From positions 1 through 12,944 of the forward strand of contig JAMCYA010000056.1 in NCBI GenBank assembly GCA_023473845.1: a stretch of DNA of 12,944 bases, in the 5' to 3' direction. The position numbers and the translations under genes are program-made. A model generated the notes under the pieces. The model saw nothing but the letters and a program-made list of their open reading frames with translations, had not been told where the DNA came from and searched no databases. Position 1 is the stretch's first letter, and every line of letters starts with the position of its first letter. The stretch comes from Patescibacteria group bacterium (lineage in GTDB: Bacteria; Patescibacteriota; Doudnabacteria; UBA920). Of the stretch, positions 4,931 through 12,335 are shown one piece after another.

Positions 4931-7168
4931 TTACTTGGAAAAAGTAAATGTATTTAACACCGCGTCCAACCGGCTAAAAACTTCGTTAATGTCCACCCGC
5001 TCGGTGATATAGTCGGCTGCACCGTAGCCGGAAGTCCTCACGCCTGTCTGCAGCTCGTAACAAGTGCTGTTGTTATAGGCGTGATAAATTTTATCATAGG
5101 CCTGGTGGCTCATGCCTGCGCCTGAAGCGTCGGCAACGGCAAAAGTAACGCCGTTTACCTGCTCGCGCCTGATATTGGCCACCTGGGAGGCCGGGTCAAA
5201 CTTTAAACAGTCGGCTTGGCTCAAATTTTTGGCCGCACCCACGGAAAAGAAAGCGCCGTCAAAGTCAGTGTTGGCCGGATAGGTGGTTTTTGGCAGGCTG
5301 GCTGTAACCACCACCTGACCTGCCTGAGACTGATAAAAATGGTTTTGCATCGGCAGGTAGTATGAATTATCAGCGGAAGCGTCAGGCCCCAAATGCAACT
5401 GGAAAGCTGTTGGATATTCAAAGCTAAAGCCGTATGCCTGGTTCTGGTAGCGCTGATCTGCGGCAGCTAGCCCAGGATAGATTTGTTTTACGGAACGCGC
5501 CGCGCCGGAATAATGTTCCTGCATGGCCTGGGCTGATTGGTAGTAAATGGTACTGGCTCCGCTGGCCTGAATTTTTAAGAGGTCCAAACTGCCTAAGCGG
5601 GCTTCGCTCGCGCCGCTCAAATCCAAATCCGCGTTGCGGACAGCCACATCGGCCGCTTCCAGCTTGCTGGCCCCGGACAGGCCCAGCTGGAGTGAATCGG
5701 CTGCGCCCGTAAGGCTTAACTTGCTGGCCCCGGACAATTCGCCGGTCAGCTGGTTTATTTTAAGTTCGGCCTTCAGGCTGGAAACACCGGACAGCTCAAC
5801 AGCCAAAGTTTTTCCAGTTAATGCGCCGCTGGTCTGAATCCGGCTCGCGCCGCTGCCGCTGACCCGGCTTAAAGCTGGGACGTATACGCTTAATTTCACT
5901 TTATTCTGGGTGCAAAAAAGGCAAAAACGGAAAGGGTATTCGCGCCCAACTTTCAGCGTCTGGTTTTCCACGTATACTCTGGTTTGACTCAGGTCTTTTT
6001 GCTTGCCCTCGGCCACAACCTTATACGCCGCACCGGGATAAATAACAGCTTCGTCAATACCGCCCAATTCTATGCCTGTAAAATCCCGAAGCGCATATTC
6101 CTTGGTGGCAGTCTGGAAGTAAGGGCTGGTTTTTGTGAGCAGCTCCACCTGCGGCGCCAGCTTTACGGCCATGTTAACAAAAACAATAATCGCCACCACC
6201 CATAAACCCAGCAACATAAAACTGCCCATTTTCCGAAAAGTTGAACGGTAGGCCACCAGACTGGTGCCCAGCATCATCACAAAAACAATCGGCACGAAAG
6301 CAATTAAAAAGGCGCTGGCCAACGCCACATAATACACTGCGCCGCTGGCGATTTCCCTTAAAGGAAAATCCACGTAGGGCGAACCGGCATTGGTCACCAG
6401 ACTAACAGCCACAAACACCAAACCGGCCAGAGCCAAAGCGCCCAACACGACAATCACCAATCCGATAAGTTTAAACAAAAATGGTATCAAGCGCTGGAAA
6501 AACAAGCCTATGGCGCGCAGCACCGTGCCCAAAACCCGGAAAGGCGCAGCCAAACCCCGCTTAACCTGGCCCTGGTCTTTTTTTTTAAGCTCCGCGACCC
6601 GGTCCCTTACCGTCTGTTCCAAATTTTTTAAATTAACCGGGCTCCCGCGCATCTGCAATTTTTCCGTAGCAGTTTGCGCCGGCGGCACAATTATCCACAG
6701 AATCAGGTACAGTACCACTCCAAAGCCGCCGAAAAAAACTGTAATGGCAAAAACCAGGCGCACCCAAACCGTATCAACACCCGCGTAAGCCGCCAAACCG
6801 CTGCACACGCCGCCCAAAATCACATCATCTAAATTGCGGAATAGACGTTTGGCCGGGGCCGGGGCCTTAGGCGCTCCGGAATCCGCTGGCCCGGCTTCGT
6901 TTTTACCGTCTTCGCCAATCTGGTCCGGCCGCCCCATTATGGCAATTAGTTCCTCTATAGTAGCCAGCCCCGCCACCTGGCCATGGGGCAGCTTGGCGGA
7001 CAACTGCTCAGCCAAGCGGTCTTCCATATCGCTCACAATCTCCGCCGCATCGGGGTATGATGCAAAACGCGCCTTGACCTCACCCAGATATTTTTCTAAG
7101 GCCGCATAAGCGTCTTCCTCAATTTGAAAACTCAGGCCGCCGATAGAAATGTTAATTGTTTTTTTCAT
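4931..7168 (-). CDS. PspC-domain membrane protein with DUF2807 (GIN) adhesin-like domain
   Basis: A 745-aa multidomain envelope protein. Residues 1-85 form a soluble helical N-terminus (MKKTINISIGG...DMEDRLAEQL) typical of PspC-type proteins. The PspC domain is at about 107-165 (RLFRNLDDVILGGVCSGLAAY then a membrane helix). Further membrane segments are near 232-258, 276-304 and 314-335. From about 356 to 545 is a DUF2807/GIN-type beta-solenoid with repeated SGAS-like turns (near 438, 460, 479, 498, 518, 536). A C-terminal alpha/beta domain (about 573-745) begins YGFSFEYP, like PsbP-type lipoprotein domains. PspC proteins sense membrane stress in the phage-shock response; DUF2807 domains are extracytoplasmic. 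A sensor or surface protein is plausible. The start overlaps the end of the PadR gene by 17 bp, so translation is probably coupled. Confidence 0.9.
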   Translation of the reverse strand: MKKTINISIGGLSFQIEEDAYAALEKYLGEVKARFASYPDAAEIVSDMEDRLAEQLSAKLPHGQVAGLATIEELIAIMGRPDQIGEDGKNEAGPADSGAPKAPAPAKRLFRNLDDVILGGVCSGLAAYAGVDTVWVRLVFAITVFFGGFGVVLYLILWIIVPPAQTATEKLQMRGSPVNLKNLEQTVRDRVAELKKKDQGQVKRGLAAPFRVLGTVLRAIGLFFQRLIPFLFKLIGLVIVVLGALALAGLVFVAVSLVTNAGSPYVDFPLREIASGAVYYVALASAFLIAFVPIVFVMMLGTSLVAYRSTFRKMGSFMLLGLWVVAIIVFVNMAVKLAPQVELLTKTSPYFQTATKEYALRDFTGIELGGIDEAVIYPGAAYKVVAEGKQKDLSQTRVYVENQTLKVGREYPFRFCLFCTQNKVKLSVYVPALSRVSGSGASRIQTSGALTGKTLAVELSGVSSLKAELKINQLTGELSGASKLSLTGAADSLQLGLSGASKLEAADVAVRNADLDLSGASEARLGSLDLLKIQASGASTIYYQSAQAMQEHYSGAARSVKQIYPGLAAADQRYQNQAYGFSFEYPTAFQLHLGPDASADNSYYLPMQNHFYQSQAGQVVVTASLPKTTYPANTDFDGAFFSVGAAKNLSQADCLKFDPASQVANIRREQVNGVTFAVADASGAGMSHQAYDKIYHAYNNSTCYELQTGVRTSGYGAADYITERVDINEVFSRLDAVLNTFTFSK

Positions 7169-7508
7169 ATTTTTTGATTAGTGAATTAATCGATAAAGTT
7201 AGTTCCTGCCAGGTGGCCTTCAGCTGATCCAGCATGTGTTTGCCCCGCTCCGTAAGCCGGTAGTATTTCCTGGGCGGTCCTGTTTTGGATTCTTTCCAGG
7301 TATACTCCAAAAGCTCGCTGCCTTTCAGCCGCGATAGCATAGGGTACAAAGTCCCTTCCACCACAATCAGGTTGTTGGCCTTGAGCTCGTTTAAAATATC
7401 CGACGCGTAAAATTCACCCTGCCCGATTACCAGCAAGGTGCAATATTCCAAGAGGCTTTTTCGCATCTGCGCCCTCGCGCTTTCCGTGTCAAAAGATTTA
7501 TTTTCCAT
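7152..7508 (-). CDS. PadR-family transcriptional regulator
   Basis: A 118-aa winged helix-turn-helix repressor of the short PadR type. The core runs from about residue 15 to 93. It contains the signature EGTLYPMLSRLKGSELLEY (51-69) and the wing GPPRKYYRLTERG (77-89), followed by a C-terminal dimerisation helix. Start ATG 7508 is preferred because AAAGG lies 7 bases upstream; ATG 7514 is in frame but too close to it. The frame extends further upstream to 7592, but that would run through the promoter. The gene overlaps the PspC-DUF2807 gene. PadR next to a PspC/DUF-type envelope gene is a recurring arrangement, and the dyad over its -10 suggests autorepression of the operon. The inducer is unknown. 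Confidence 0.92.
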   Translation of the reverse strand: MENKSFDTESARAQMRKSLLEYCTLLVIGQGEFYASDILNELKANNLIVVEGTLYPMLSRLKGSELLEYTWKESKTGPPRKYYRLTERGKHMLDQLKATWQELTLSINSLIKKYEKNN

Positions 7509-7527
7509 ATCCATACCTTTAGATATG

Positions 7528-7548
7528 GGTAGTATAACACCCACTACC
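7528..7548. promoter_or_regulatory. candidate PadR operator
   Basis: A perfect dyad GGTAGT-N9-ACTACC that covers the -10 box of the PadR operon. Its position fits autorepression. It differs from the classical ATGT-N8-ACAT PadR site. Confidence 0.5.
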
Positions 7549-7559
7549 TTTTTATGCAA
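7531..7559 (-). promoter_or_regulatory. promoter of the PadR-PspC operon
   Basis: The minus strand reads TTGCAT (7559-7554), a 17-nt spacer, and TATACT (7536-7531). The leader is about 16 nt and carries the SD AAAGG. Confidence 0.65.
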
Positions 7560-7577
7560 GGTACTGGGCTGTGGACA

Positions 7578-7602
7578 ACCAAAAACCGGCAAATGCCGGT
7601 TT
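7578..7602 (-). terminator. intrinsic terminator of the sigma-DUF5667 operon
   Basis: On the minus strand AAACCGGC, loop ATTT, GCCGGTTTTT. It lies about 30 bases past the DUF5667 stop. A TATAAT-like minus-strand box between them (7613-7618) would be terminated at once, so I give it no role. Confidence 0.7.
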
Positions 7603-7630
7603 AAAGGTTTTTATTATAGGCAAAGTTATG

Positions 7631-8635
7631 CTAGTGCTGGAATTCTGGGCTGTTTTTTTTGCTCTGGGTTTCAGCATCATTTTGCTGGTTTTCCCGGTTT
7701 AGGGTTGGCTCAGTGGCCGTGGCTGTTCCAGCGTCAGTACTGGTGGCAAACGACCCATCCCCTCCGGGCGAAGTGGTACTGGCACCCAAAACCTGCCCAA
7801 TCGGCAAGACGGGCGCGCTAGAAGTCGGTTTTACATCAGGGTTAGCAAGGCCAGGCAAGACAGCTTCCAAGCCACTGCTTTTGCGGACAGGGCTGGGGTT
7901 GGGATCTGTCGGCTTGTGCCTTAGCCCCTTCACTTCACCTTCCGGGTGCTGATTATTTTCCTGCTCTGACTTTTCAGGGCTGGTTTTTTCCTGATCCCGA
8001 GGCACGGCACCGACTGTTCCTTCCAGCTCAATATCCTGGCTTTTAGCTTTTTCCACCAGGCGGGTTAAGACGTTATTAACGCTGGCAGCCGCCGTGGTAT
8101 TGCCTTTGTCTTCCAAATCCTGTTTAACCTGAGCCAGGCTGTTTACCGCACCGCGGACTTGGACGCTCGCCTCATGTTCGGCTTGCTGGCGTTCTTTATC
8201 TGTTTGGCTTGCCGGCTGGGTTACAGCTGGTGCTTCGGCCATAAGCCCGGACAATTCGCTCAGGCGCTCTTCTGCCTGTTTGGCCATAATCAAAGCCTTG
8301 GGTTCGCCTTTCGGGGCCAAGCTAAGCTCAACTTTTTCTTTGGCGATTTTTACCGGGTACAGCAAATCCCCGGGCAACGCATGGGCCGACGCAAACACTG
8401 TACCGCCGATTACCCCTACGCCCACCAATGTTGAAAAAGCCAAACGCCGCAACCACCAAACCCGGGCATGAGCAGGCCGCTCTGCCGCAGGTTGGGTCTG
8501 GGGCACTAGCCGGACCGCTGCCATTACCTTGGATTTTAGTTCCCGGTTGCGGCTTTCGGACAAACCAAAACCCCGGGCCAGGCGGCTCAGCTCCGCGGTG
8601 TCACGGCGATATTTTTTTCGGTTGAACATCTTCAT
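7631..8635 (-). CDS. DUF5667-type single-pass membrane protein, putative anti-sigma partner
   Basis: A 334-aa protein. Residues 1-60 are cytoplasmic and basic (MKMFNRKKYRRD...), one membrane helix is at about 65-85, and immediately after it comes the DUF5667 signature SAHALPGDLLYPVKIAKEKVELSLAP (83-107, read in parts). A helical, Glu/Gln-rich segment follows (118-205). The final 120 residues are a disordered Pro/Ser/Thr/Gly/Asn-rich tail, probably outside the cell. DUF5667 proteins commonly sit directly downstream of ECF sigma genes, and here the two genes overlap by 35 bp. I infer a membrane-bound sigma regulator; no zinc-binding anti-sigma motif is seen. ATG 8629 is an alternative start. 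Confidence 0.85.
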   Translation of the reverse strand: MKMFNRKKYRRDTAELSRLARGFGLSESRNRELKSKVMAAVRLVPQTQPAAERPAHARVWWLRRLAFSTLVGVGVIGGTVFASAHALPGDLLYPVKIAKEKVELSLAPKGEPKALIMAKQAEERLSELSGLMAEAPAVTQPASQTDKERQQAEHEASVQVRGAVNSLAQVKQDLEDKGNTTAAASVNNVLTRLVEKAKSQDIELEGTVGAVPRDQEKTSPEKSEQENNQHPEGEVKGLRHKPTDPNPSPVRKSSGLEAVLPGLANPDVKPTSSAPVLPIGQVLGASTTSPGGDGSFATSTDAGTATATEPTLNRENQQNDAETQSKKNSPEFQH

Positions 8636-9197
8636 GGTTCTGCTTATTCAAAATTTTAAGCTTTTTTACTGCCCGGTGTTGGAGCAGCCGTATGGCCAGG
8701 CTAGACTTTGACATTAGTTCCGCTGTTTCCTCCACGGTCAAATCCTGCAAAAACCGGTATTCCAGCACCAACCGGTAGGCAACCGGCAATCTGGTCATTT
8801 TGCTTTTCAGCTCCGCTAGCGAAAGCTCTAAGTCCAGCAGCTTTTCCTGACTGGGACTTTCTGCCTGCCAAGCGGCGGCGGCATATTCCACCCCTTCGGA
8901 CATTTCCAGGGCTTCGGGCACACGGTAGATTTTGCGCAAAAAATCATTCAGGGTATTGGCAGCCACCCGGTAAGCCCAGGCATTAAACGTTCCCTTGTCG
9001 GGATTAAATCCGGGCAGGCCGCGCCAGATTTTGACCAGAGTTTCCTGCAATAAATCCTCGGCCTGCTGCTGGCTCTGCACTTTAATCCGCAAATAGCGGA
9101 AAAGCTTGCCGGAGTAGGCATCATAAATAAAGGCAAAGGCTTCGCTGTCCCCTGCTTGGGCTTTTCTGATGTGCCTTAAAAGCTCTTTATCTGTCAC
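8601..9197 (-). CDS. RNA polymerase ECF-type sigma-70 factor
   Basis: A sigma-70 region 2 is present (about residues 5-85: LRHIRKAQAGDSEAFAFIYD, AEDLLQETLVKIWRGL, FNAWAYRVAANTLNDFLRK), then a short linker and region 4 (about 125-185: LDLELSLAELKSKMTRLPVA, LTVEETAELMSKSSLAIRLLQHRAVKKLK). There is no region 1 or 3, as expected for the ECF group. It redirects RNA polymerase to a stress regulon. I place the start at GTG 9197 (198 aa), since the family usually begins just before the DxELL helix and a TATATT box lies six bases upstream. An in-frame ATG at 9248 would add 17 unusual residues (MLHGRRNN...) and is supported by a TATAAT at 9291-9296. The stop is TGA. It overlaps its likely partner, the DUF5667 gene. 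Confidence 0.93.
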   Translation of the reverse strand: MTDKELLRHIRKAQAGDSEAFAFIYDAYSGKLFRYLRIKVQSQQQAEDLLQETLVKIWRGLPGFNPDKGTFNAWAYRVAANTLNDFLRKIYRVPEALEMSEGVEYAAAAWQAESPSQEKLLDLELSLAELKSKMTRLPVAYRLVLEYRFLQDLTVEETAELMSKSSLAIRLLQHRAVKKLKILNKQNHEDVQPKKISP

Positions 9198-9198
9198 T

Positions 9199-9218
9199 AA
9201 ATTAATATACGTTAATTT
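9199..9218. promoter_or_regulatory. AT-rich dyad and -10 box at the sigma gene start
   Basis: A perfect dyad AAATTAA-N6-TTAATTT overlaps a minus-strand TATATT (9209-9204) just before GTG 9197. It could be an operator or an autoregulatory site. AT-rich dyads arise easily by chance. Confidence 0.3.
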
Positions 9219-9290
9219 TGCGGGGTTGTTTCTTCTTCCGTGCAGCATTAACCCAAATTGCCAGCTTTTTGGGCAAACCCGGCAGCCCTG

Positions 9291-9296
9291 ATTATA
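9291..9296 (-). promoter_or_regulatory. -10 box upstream of the sigma gene
   Basis: The minus strand reads TATAAT; no -35 fits at 17 bases. Transcripts would begin near 9284. The 9300-9390 stretch between this and the ArsR promoter shows nothing else I can name. Confidence 0.4.
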
Positions 9297-9393
9297 CTCT
9301 ACAGCAGGCCTGGGCTGGTCGCAACAGCACAGCAGCCAAAATACATAAAAATAGCCTCTTTGCTTGCATATCCTTAGCGGATTAAGCCACAGC

Positions 9394-9422
9394 TTGACAA
9401 CTTTGCTTAGATAGTTTATTAT
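9394..9422 (+). promoter_or_regulatory. promoter of the ArsR-SdpI operon
   Basis: TTGACA, 17-nt spacer, TATTAT: the best consensus -35/-10 pair in the window apart from the one at 12357. The leader is about 38 nt and holds an operator-like dyad. Confidence 0.75.
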
Positions 9423-9446
9423 TTAGATAGATATCGAATTATCTAA
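9407..9446 (+). promoter_or_regulatory. candidate ArsR-type operator
   Basis: TTAGATAG occurs at 9407-9414 (in the spacer) and 9423-9430, 16 bases apart. The second copy forms a perfect dyad, TTAGATA-N10-TATCTAA (9423-9446), around the expected transcription start. This arrangement fits autorepression by the downstream ArsR-family protein. Confidence 0.55.
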
Positions 9447-9466
9447 TTAACCCGACACGAGTGCCT

Positions 9467-9730
9467 ATGTCCCTGACCCAAACTTTCGCGGCGCTATCCG
9501 ATCCGAACCGGCAAAAAATTCTCGACCTGCTCAAAAAACAGGAAATGCCGGTATCAGAAATCGCCGCTCACCTGAACATTACCCTGCCCACGCTCTCCCA
9601 CCATTTGGACACCCTAAAGAGAGCCGGGCTGGTTTCCGGCCGCCGTGAGGGACAAAAAATCCTCTACAGCCTGAACCTGAGCGTCTTTGAGGAAATTTCC
9701 GAAAAAATTATTAAATTTTTAAAAAAATAA
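9467..9730 (+). CDS. ArsR/SdpR-type HTH repressor
   Basis: An 87-aa winged HTH protein opening with FAALSDPNRQKILDLLKK, the typical ArsR start, then VSEIAAHLNITLPTLSHHLDTL (recognition helix region, read in parts) and the wing GRREGQKILYSLN. There are no metal-binding cysteines (no CxC), so metal sensing of the classical ArsR type is unlikely. Close ArsR relatives without metal sites include SdpR, and the next gene is an SdpI-type membrane protein 12 bp downstream. The pair therefore looks like sdpRI, where a membrane protein controls the repressor. ATG 9467 is used; GTG 9461 is in frame two codons upstream. Dyads in the promoter suggest autoregulation. Confidence 0.92.
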   Translation: MSLTQTFAALSDPNRQKILDLLKKQEMPVSEIAAHLNITLPTLSHHLDTLKRAGLVSGRREGQKILYSLNLSVFEEISEKIIKFLKK

Positions 9731-9742
9731 TCACGCACATTT

Positions 9743-10399
9743 ATGAACAAGCTAAGCTTAAAACGCGAGCTCCCTTCCCTGCTACTGCTGGCAATTGCCT
9801 GGCTGATCGGCTGGTATTTGTACCTGCATTTGCCCGAACGAGTGGTGGGGCACTGGAACTTTTACGGCCAACCCGACCGCTGGACATCCAAAACCGCGAG
9901 CGCCTGGGGCCTGCCCGGAATCATCAGCCTAATGTACGTGATGTTCTTGGCACTGCCTTACCTGGATCCCAAAAAAGAACGCTATGCCGAATTTGAACGA
10001 GTCTATACAATTTTCAAAAACCTGATGCTCAGCGTTATGCTGCTGGTTATGGCAGCCGGCGGACTCTACAACCTGGGCTATAACGTGCCCATCAACTACG
10101 TTGTGCCGGGCATAATCGGCCTGCTGATGATTGTCTTGGGCAACTACTTCGGCAAACTGAAACAAAACTGGTTTGTGGGCATCAAGATGCCCTGGACCAT
10201 GTCTTCCGAAAACGTCTGGAACAAAACCCATCGCGTAGGCGGCTACTTTTTTATGCTTTTGGGCCTGCTGATTATTGTTACGCCGTTCTTGCCCCGAATT
10301 TGGGGCGCGGCGGCTTTCGGGCTGGGCATTGGCCTGGCCGTATTCGGCACTTTTGGCTATTCTTACTGGCTGTACCGCAAAGAAAAAACCCGGACGTAA
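9743..10399 (+). CDS. SdpI-family membrane protein with DUF1648
   Basis: A 218-aa integral membrane protein. The N-terminal part (about 12-75) carries the DUF1648 pattern (LPERVVGHWNFYGQPDRW), and the C-terminal part has the SdpI signature NWFVGIKMPWTMSSENVW (142-159) with His163. There are about six membrane helices: 11-28, 57-73, 93-110, 116-136, 168-184 and 188-210. In Bacillus, SdpI gives immunity to the SdpC toxin and sequesters SdpR at the membrane. Here no sdpC-like toxin gene lies nearby, so the role may be immunity to another cell's toxin or general signal transduction. It is co-transcribed with the ArsR gene. No terminator follows; the next gene has its own promoter 24 bp later. Confidence 0.9.
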   Translation: MNKLSLKRELPSLLLLAIAWLIGWYLYLHLPERVVGHWNFYGQPDRWTSKTASAWGLPGIISLMYVMFLALPYLDPKKERYAEFERVYTIFKNLMLSVMLLVMAAGGLYNLGYNVPINYVVPGIIGLLMIVLGNYFGKLKQNWFVGIKMPWTMSSENVWNKTHRVGGYFFMLLGLLIIVTPFLPRIWGAAAFGLGIGLAVFGTFGYSYWLYRKEKTRT

Positions 10400-10422
10400 A
10401 ACCCGAACCCTCTTTGGATGTA

Positions 10423-10431
10423 TGGTATAAT
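10423..10431 (+). promoter_or_regulatory. promoter of the cation transporter gene
   Basis: TGGTATAAT, a perfect extended -10 without an obvious -35. The leader is about 26 nt and A/C-rich, with no SD. Confidence 0.6.
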
Positions 10432-10463
10432 ACAGCCGGATTCCAAAAAAACCCACCTATTTT

Positions 10464-11321
10464 ATGAACGTCAATCAAAAACTAAGGCTCAGCCTGCTGA
10501 TAAACACCAGTTTTGCTTTTCTGGAAATCGCTATTGGTTTTATTTCCGGCAGCTTAGCGCTAATTTCCGACGCCTCCCACAACCTTACGGATTCATTAAG
10601 CATCCTAATTGCTTACATAGGTAAAAAAATCGCCGAACGGCCGGCGACACAGGAGCACACTTTCGGTTATGGCAAGGCTACCATCCTGACCGCGCTTATT
10701 AACAGCTGCATACTGGTAGCCATTGCCGGCTATATTTTCTACGAAGCCTACCAGAGAATCCTTCACCCGCAAGCCGTTCAAGGCGGCGTGATAATGCTGG
10801 TGGCGGGCGTGGGTGTACTGGTTAACGGCGGCGTTGCCCTGATGTTCAAAGACAACCAGGCGGACCTGAACTTAAAAGGGGTGTTTTTAAACATGGCTTT
10901 CGACACCATTGTTTCGCTTGGCGCGGTGGCAGCCGGGCTCATAGTTTACCTGACGGGTAAAAACCTGGCGGACCCGCTTATCAGCCTGGCGATCGGGGCC
11001 ATGCTGATTTACGGCAGCGTACAAATTATCAACCAGGCCGTACACGTGCTCCTGGAGGGCGTACCCGAACACATAAAAACTACGGAAGTGCTGACAGCTA
11101 TTCAGGCCATGCCCGGCATTAAAAACGTCCACGACTTGCATATTTGGTCCATTGCCTCCCAAACCCCCGCGCTTTCCTGCCATATCGTGGCCGAACACTA
11201 TGACCTAAAACAAAACGTCGAGCTGATTAAGCAAATCAAAATGAGCCTGGCGGAAAAATTTAAAATCTTTCACGCAACCATAGAAGTGGAGCTGGAGCCC
11301 TGCGCTCCGCACGAGCATTAA
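10464..11321 (+). CDS. cation diffusion facilitator (CzcD/ZitB-like metal exporter)
   Basis: A 285-aa CDF transporter, normal length, with six membrane helices and a cytoplasmic C-terminal domain. CDF proteins export divalent metal ions such as Zn in exchange for protons. The TM2 site is canonical: SDASHNLTD, giving His39 and Asp43. The TM5 site, normally HxxxD, reads N143-M-A-F-D147, so the usual histidine is Asn. The loop motif HTFGYGK (65-71) and the C-terminal segments HDLHIWS (223-229) and His270 are conserved. The tail CAPHEH may add metal ligands. The Asn could change metal specificity. The gene has its own promoter and ends at the terminator at 11331. Confidence 0.93.
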   Translation: MNVNQKLRLSLLINTSFAFLEIAIGFISGSLALISDASHNLTDSLSILIAYIGKKIAERPATQEHTFGYGKATILTALINSCILVAIAGYIFYEAYQRILHPQAVQGGVIMLVAGVGVLVNGGVALMFKDNQADLNLKGVFLNMAFDTIVSLGAVAAGLIVYLTGKNLADPLISLAIGAMLIYGSVQIINQAVHVLLEGVPEHIKTTEVLTAIQAMPGIKNVHDLHIWSIASQTPALSCHIVAEHYDLKQNVELIKQIKMSLAEKFKIFHATIEVELEPCAPHEH

Positions 11322-11330
11322 TCGGAAACA

Positions 11331-11359
11331 AAAAGCCTCCCTTAAAAAGGGAGGCTTTT
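11331..11359. terminator. bidirectional intrinsic terminator
   Basis: AAAAGCCTCCC, loop, GGGAGGCTTTT: a 7-bp GC stem plus A-T extension between the convergent CDF (+) and AEC (-) genes. Confidence 0.88.
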
Positions 11360-11369
11360 AAAAACAGGC

Positions 11370-12305
11370 TTAAATAAACTTGGCCAAAAATACGGAAATA
11401 GTAATAAGGGAAACTGCCGTAGAAAGCAGGATGGAATTTACCACCAGCTCTTCGTCCAAATGGTATTTTTCGGCCACTACAAAAGCCGTGACTGCCGAAG
11501 GCATGCTGGCGGCAATGACCGACATGGCGGCAAAATCCCGGTGCATGCCCGTAATCACGGCAAACAGCCAGGCAAAAACCGGAAAGGCCAAAAGTTTTAC
11601 AGCCGACACCCAGACGGCCCGGCTCAAATGGTGCCGCAAAAACTTGCCATGCAAAAACCCGCCCAAGGCAAACAGGGCGACCGGCGAAGCAGTGGCACCC
11701 AGCATGTATATGGGCTTTCGTATGGTCTCCGCCACCGGGCCCTTAAAATTCAAAAGGCTTAGGGCAGTACCCGCAAGCAGGGCAATAAAAAAGGGGTTTT
11801 TGAAAAAATCCAAAAAATAAGTCCAAGATTTTTTAGACTTAACCACCCAGTATTCTACAGCCTGCAGGGACAGCACCAAGCCCAGCACCAGCTGGATAGT
11901 GGCAGCCGCAATGCCGTACGGCAGACGGGCCTGGCCGAAGGCATCGGCTAAAAGCGGGAAACCCATATACACGGTATTACCGACCATGCCGGCCAAGAAA
12001 GCGGCCGCTTTCAGGCTGCCGCGCAGCCGGCTGAAAAAATGCAAACCAAAAAACAGCAAGCCGGCATACAAAAACATGATTGCAGTATTGGAACCCACGA
12101 TTGACCAAAACAGCGGGTCGCGCACGTTCATCTCCCAAAAGCTGATGCCAATCACCGCGGGCAAGGAAACATAAAAAACAAACTCGTTTAAGGCGTGCAC
12201 CCATTCTTCTGTGCAAATTTTTAGCCGGCGGAAATAATAGCCGGCATAGACCAAACCGAAAATAGGCAAAACAATCCCCAACAAAACTTCCACGACATTT
12301 TTCAT
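11370..12305 (-). CDS. AEC-family (auxin efflux carrier-like) permease
   Basis: A 311-aa integral membrane protein with about 10 helices arranged as two halves, as in the AEC/PIN-like family (Mem_trans). Supporting motifs are ALNEFVFYVSLPAVI in helix 2, GMVGNTVYMGFPLL (about 109-122) in the first half, and ASPVALFALGGFL (about 206-218) in the second. Bacterial members carry organic acids such as malate; the substrate here is unknown. The first residues (MKNVVEVLLGIVLPIFGLVY) are already the first helix. ATG 12305 lies about 25 bases from the predicted start of transcription; no SD. It shares its promoter region with the divergent secreted protein gene. Confidence 0.9.
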   Translation of the reverse strand: MKNVVEVLLGIVLPIFGLVYAGYYFRRLKICTEEWVHALNEFVFYVSLPAVIGISFWEMNVRDPLFWSIVGSNTAIMFLYAGLLFFGLHFFSRLRGSLKAAAFLAGMVGNTVYMGFPLLADAFGQARLPYGIAAATIQLVLGLVLSLQAVEYWVVKSKKSWTYFLDFFKNPFFIALLAGTALSLLNFKGPVAETIRKPIYMLGATASPVALFALGGFLHGKFLRHHLSRAVWVSAVKLLAFPVFAWLFAVITGMHRDFAAMSVIAASMPSAVTAFVVAEKYHLDEELVVNSILLSTAVSLITISVFLAKFI

Positions 12306-12335
12306 TTTTATTTCAAAAAATTTCTTTGCACTTTT

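Noticed and set aside
7613..7618. TATAAT on the minus strand between the DUF5667 gene and PadR
   Set aside because: A transcript from it would hit the terminator hairpin at 7581-7602 at once; PadR has its own better promoter.
8601..8603. TGA read as glycine (alternative genetic code of some CPR groups)
   Set aside because: TGA ends the sigma gene at a sensible place, inside the start region of the overlapping next gene; other genes use TAA or TAG, so nothing requires recoding.
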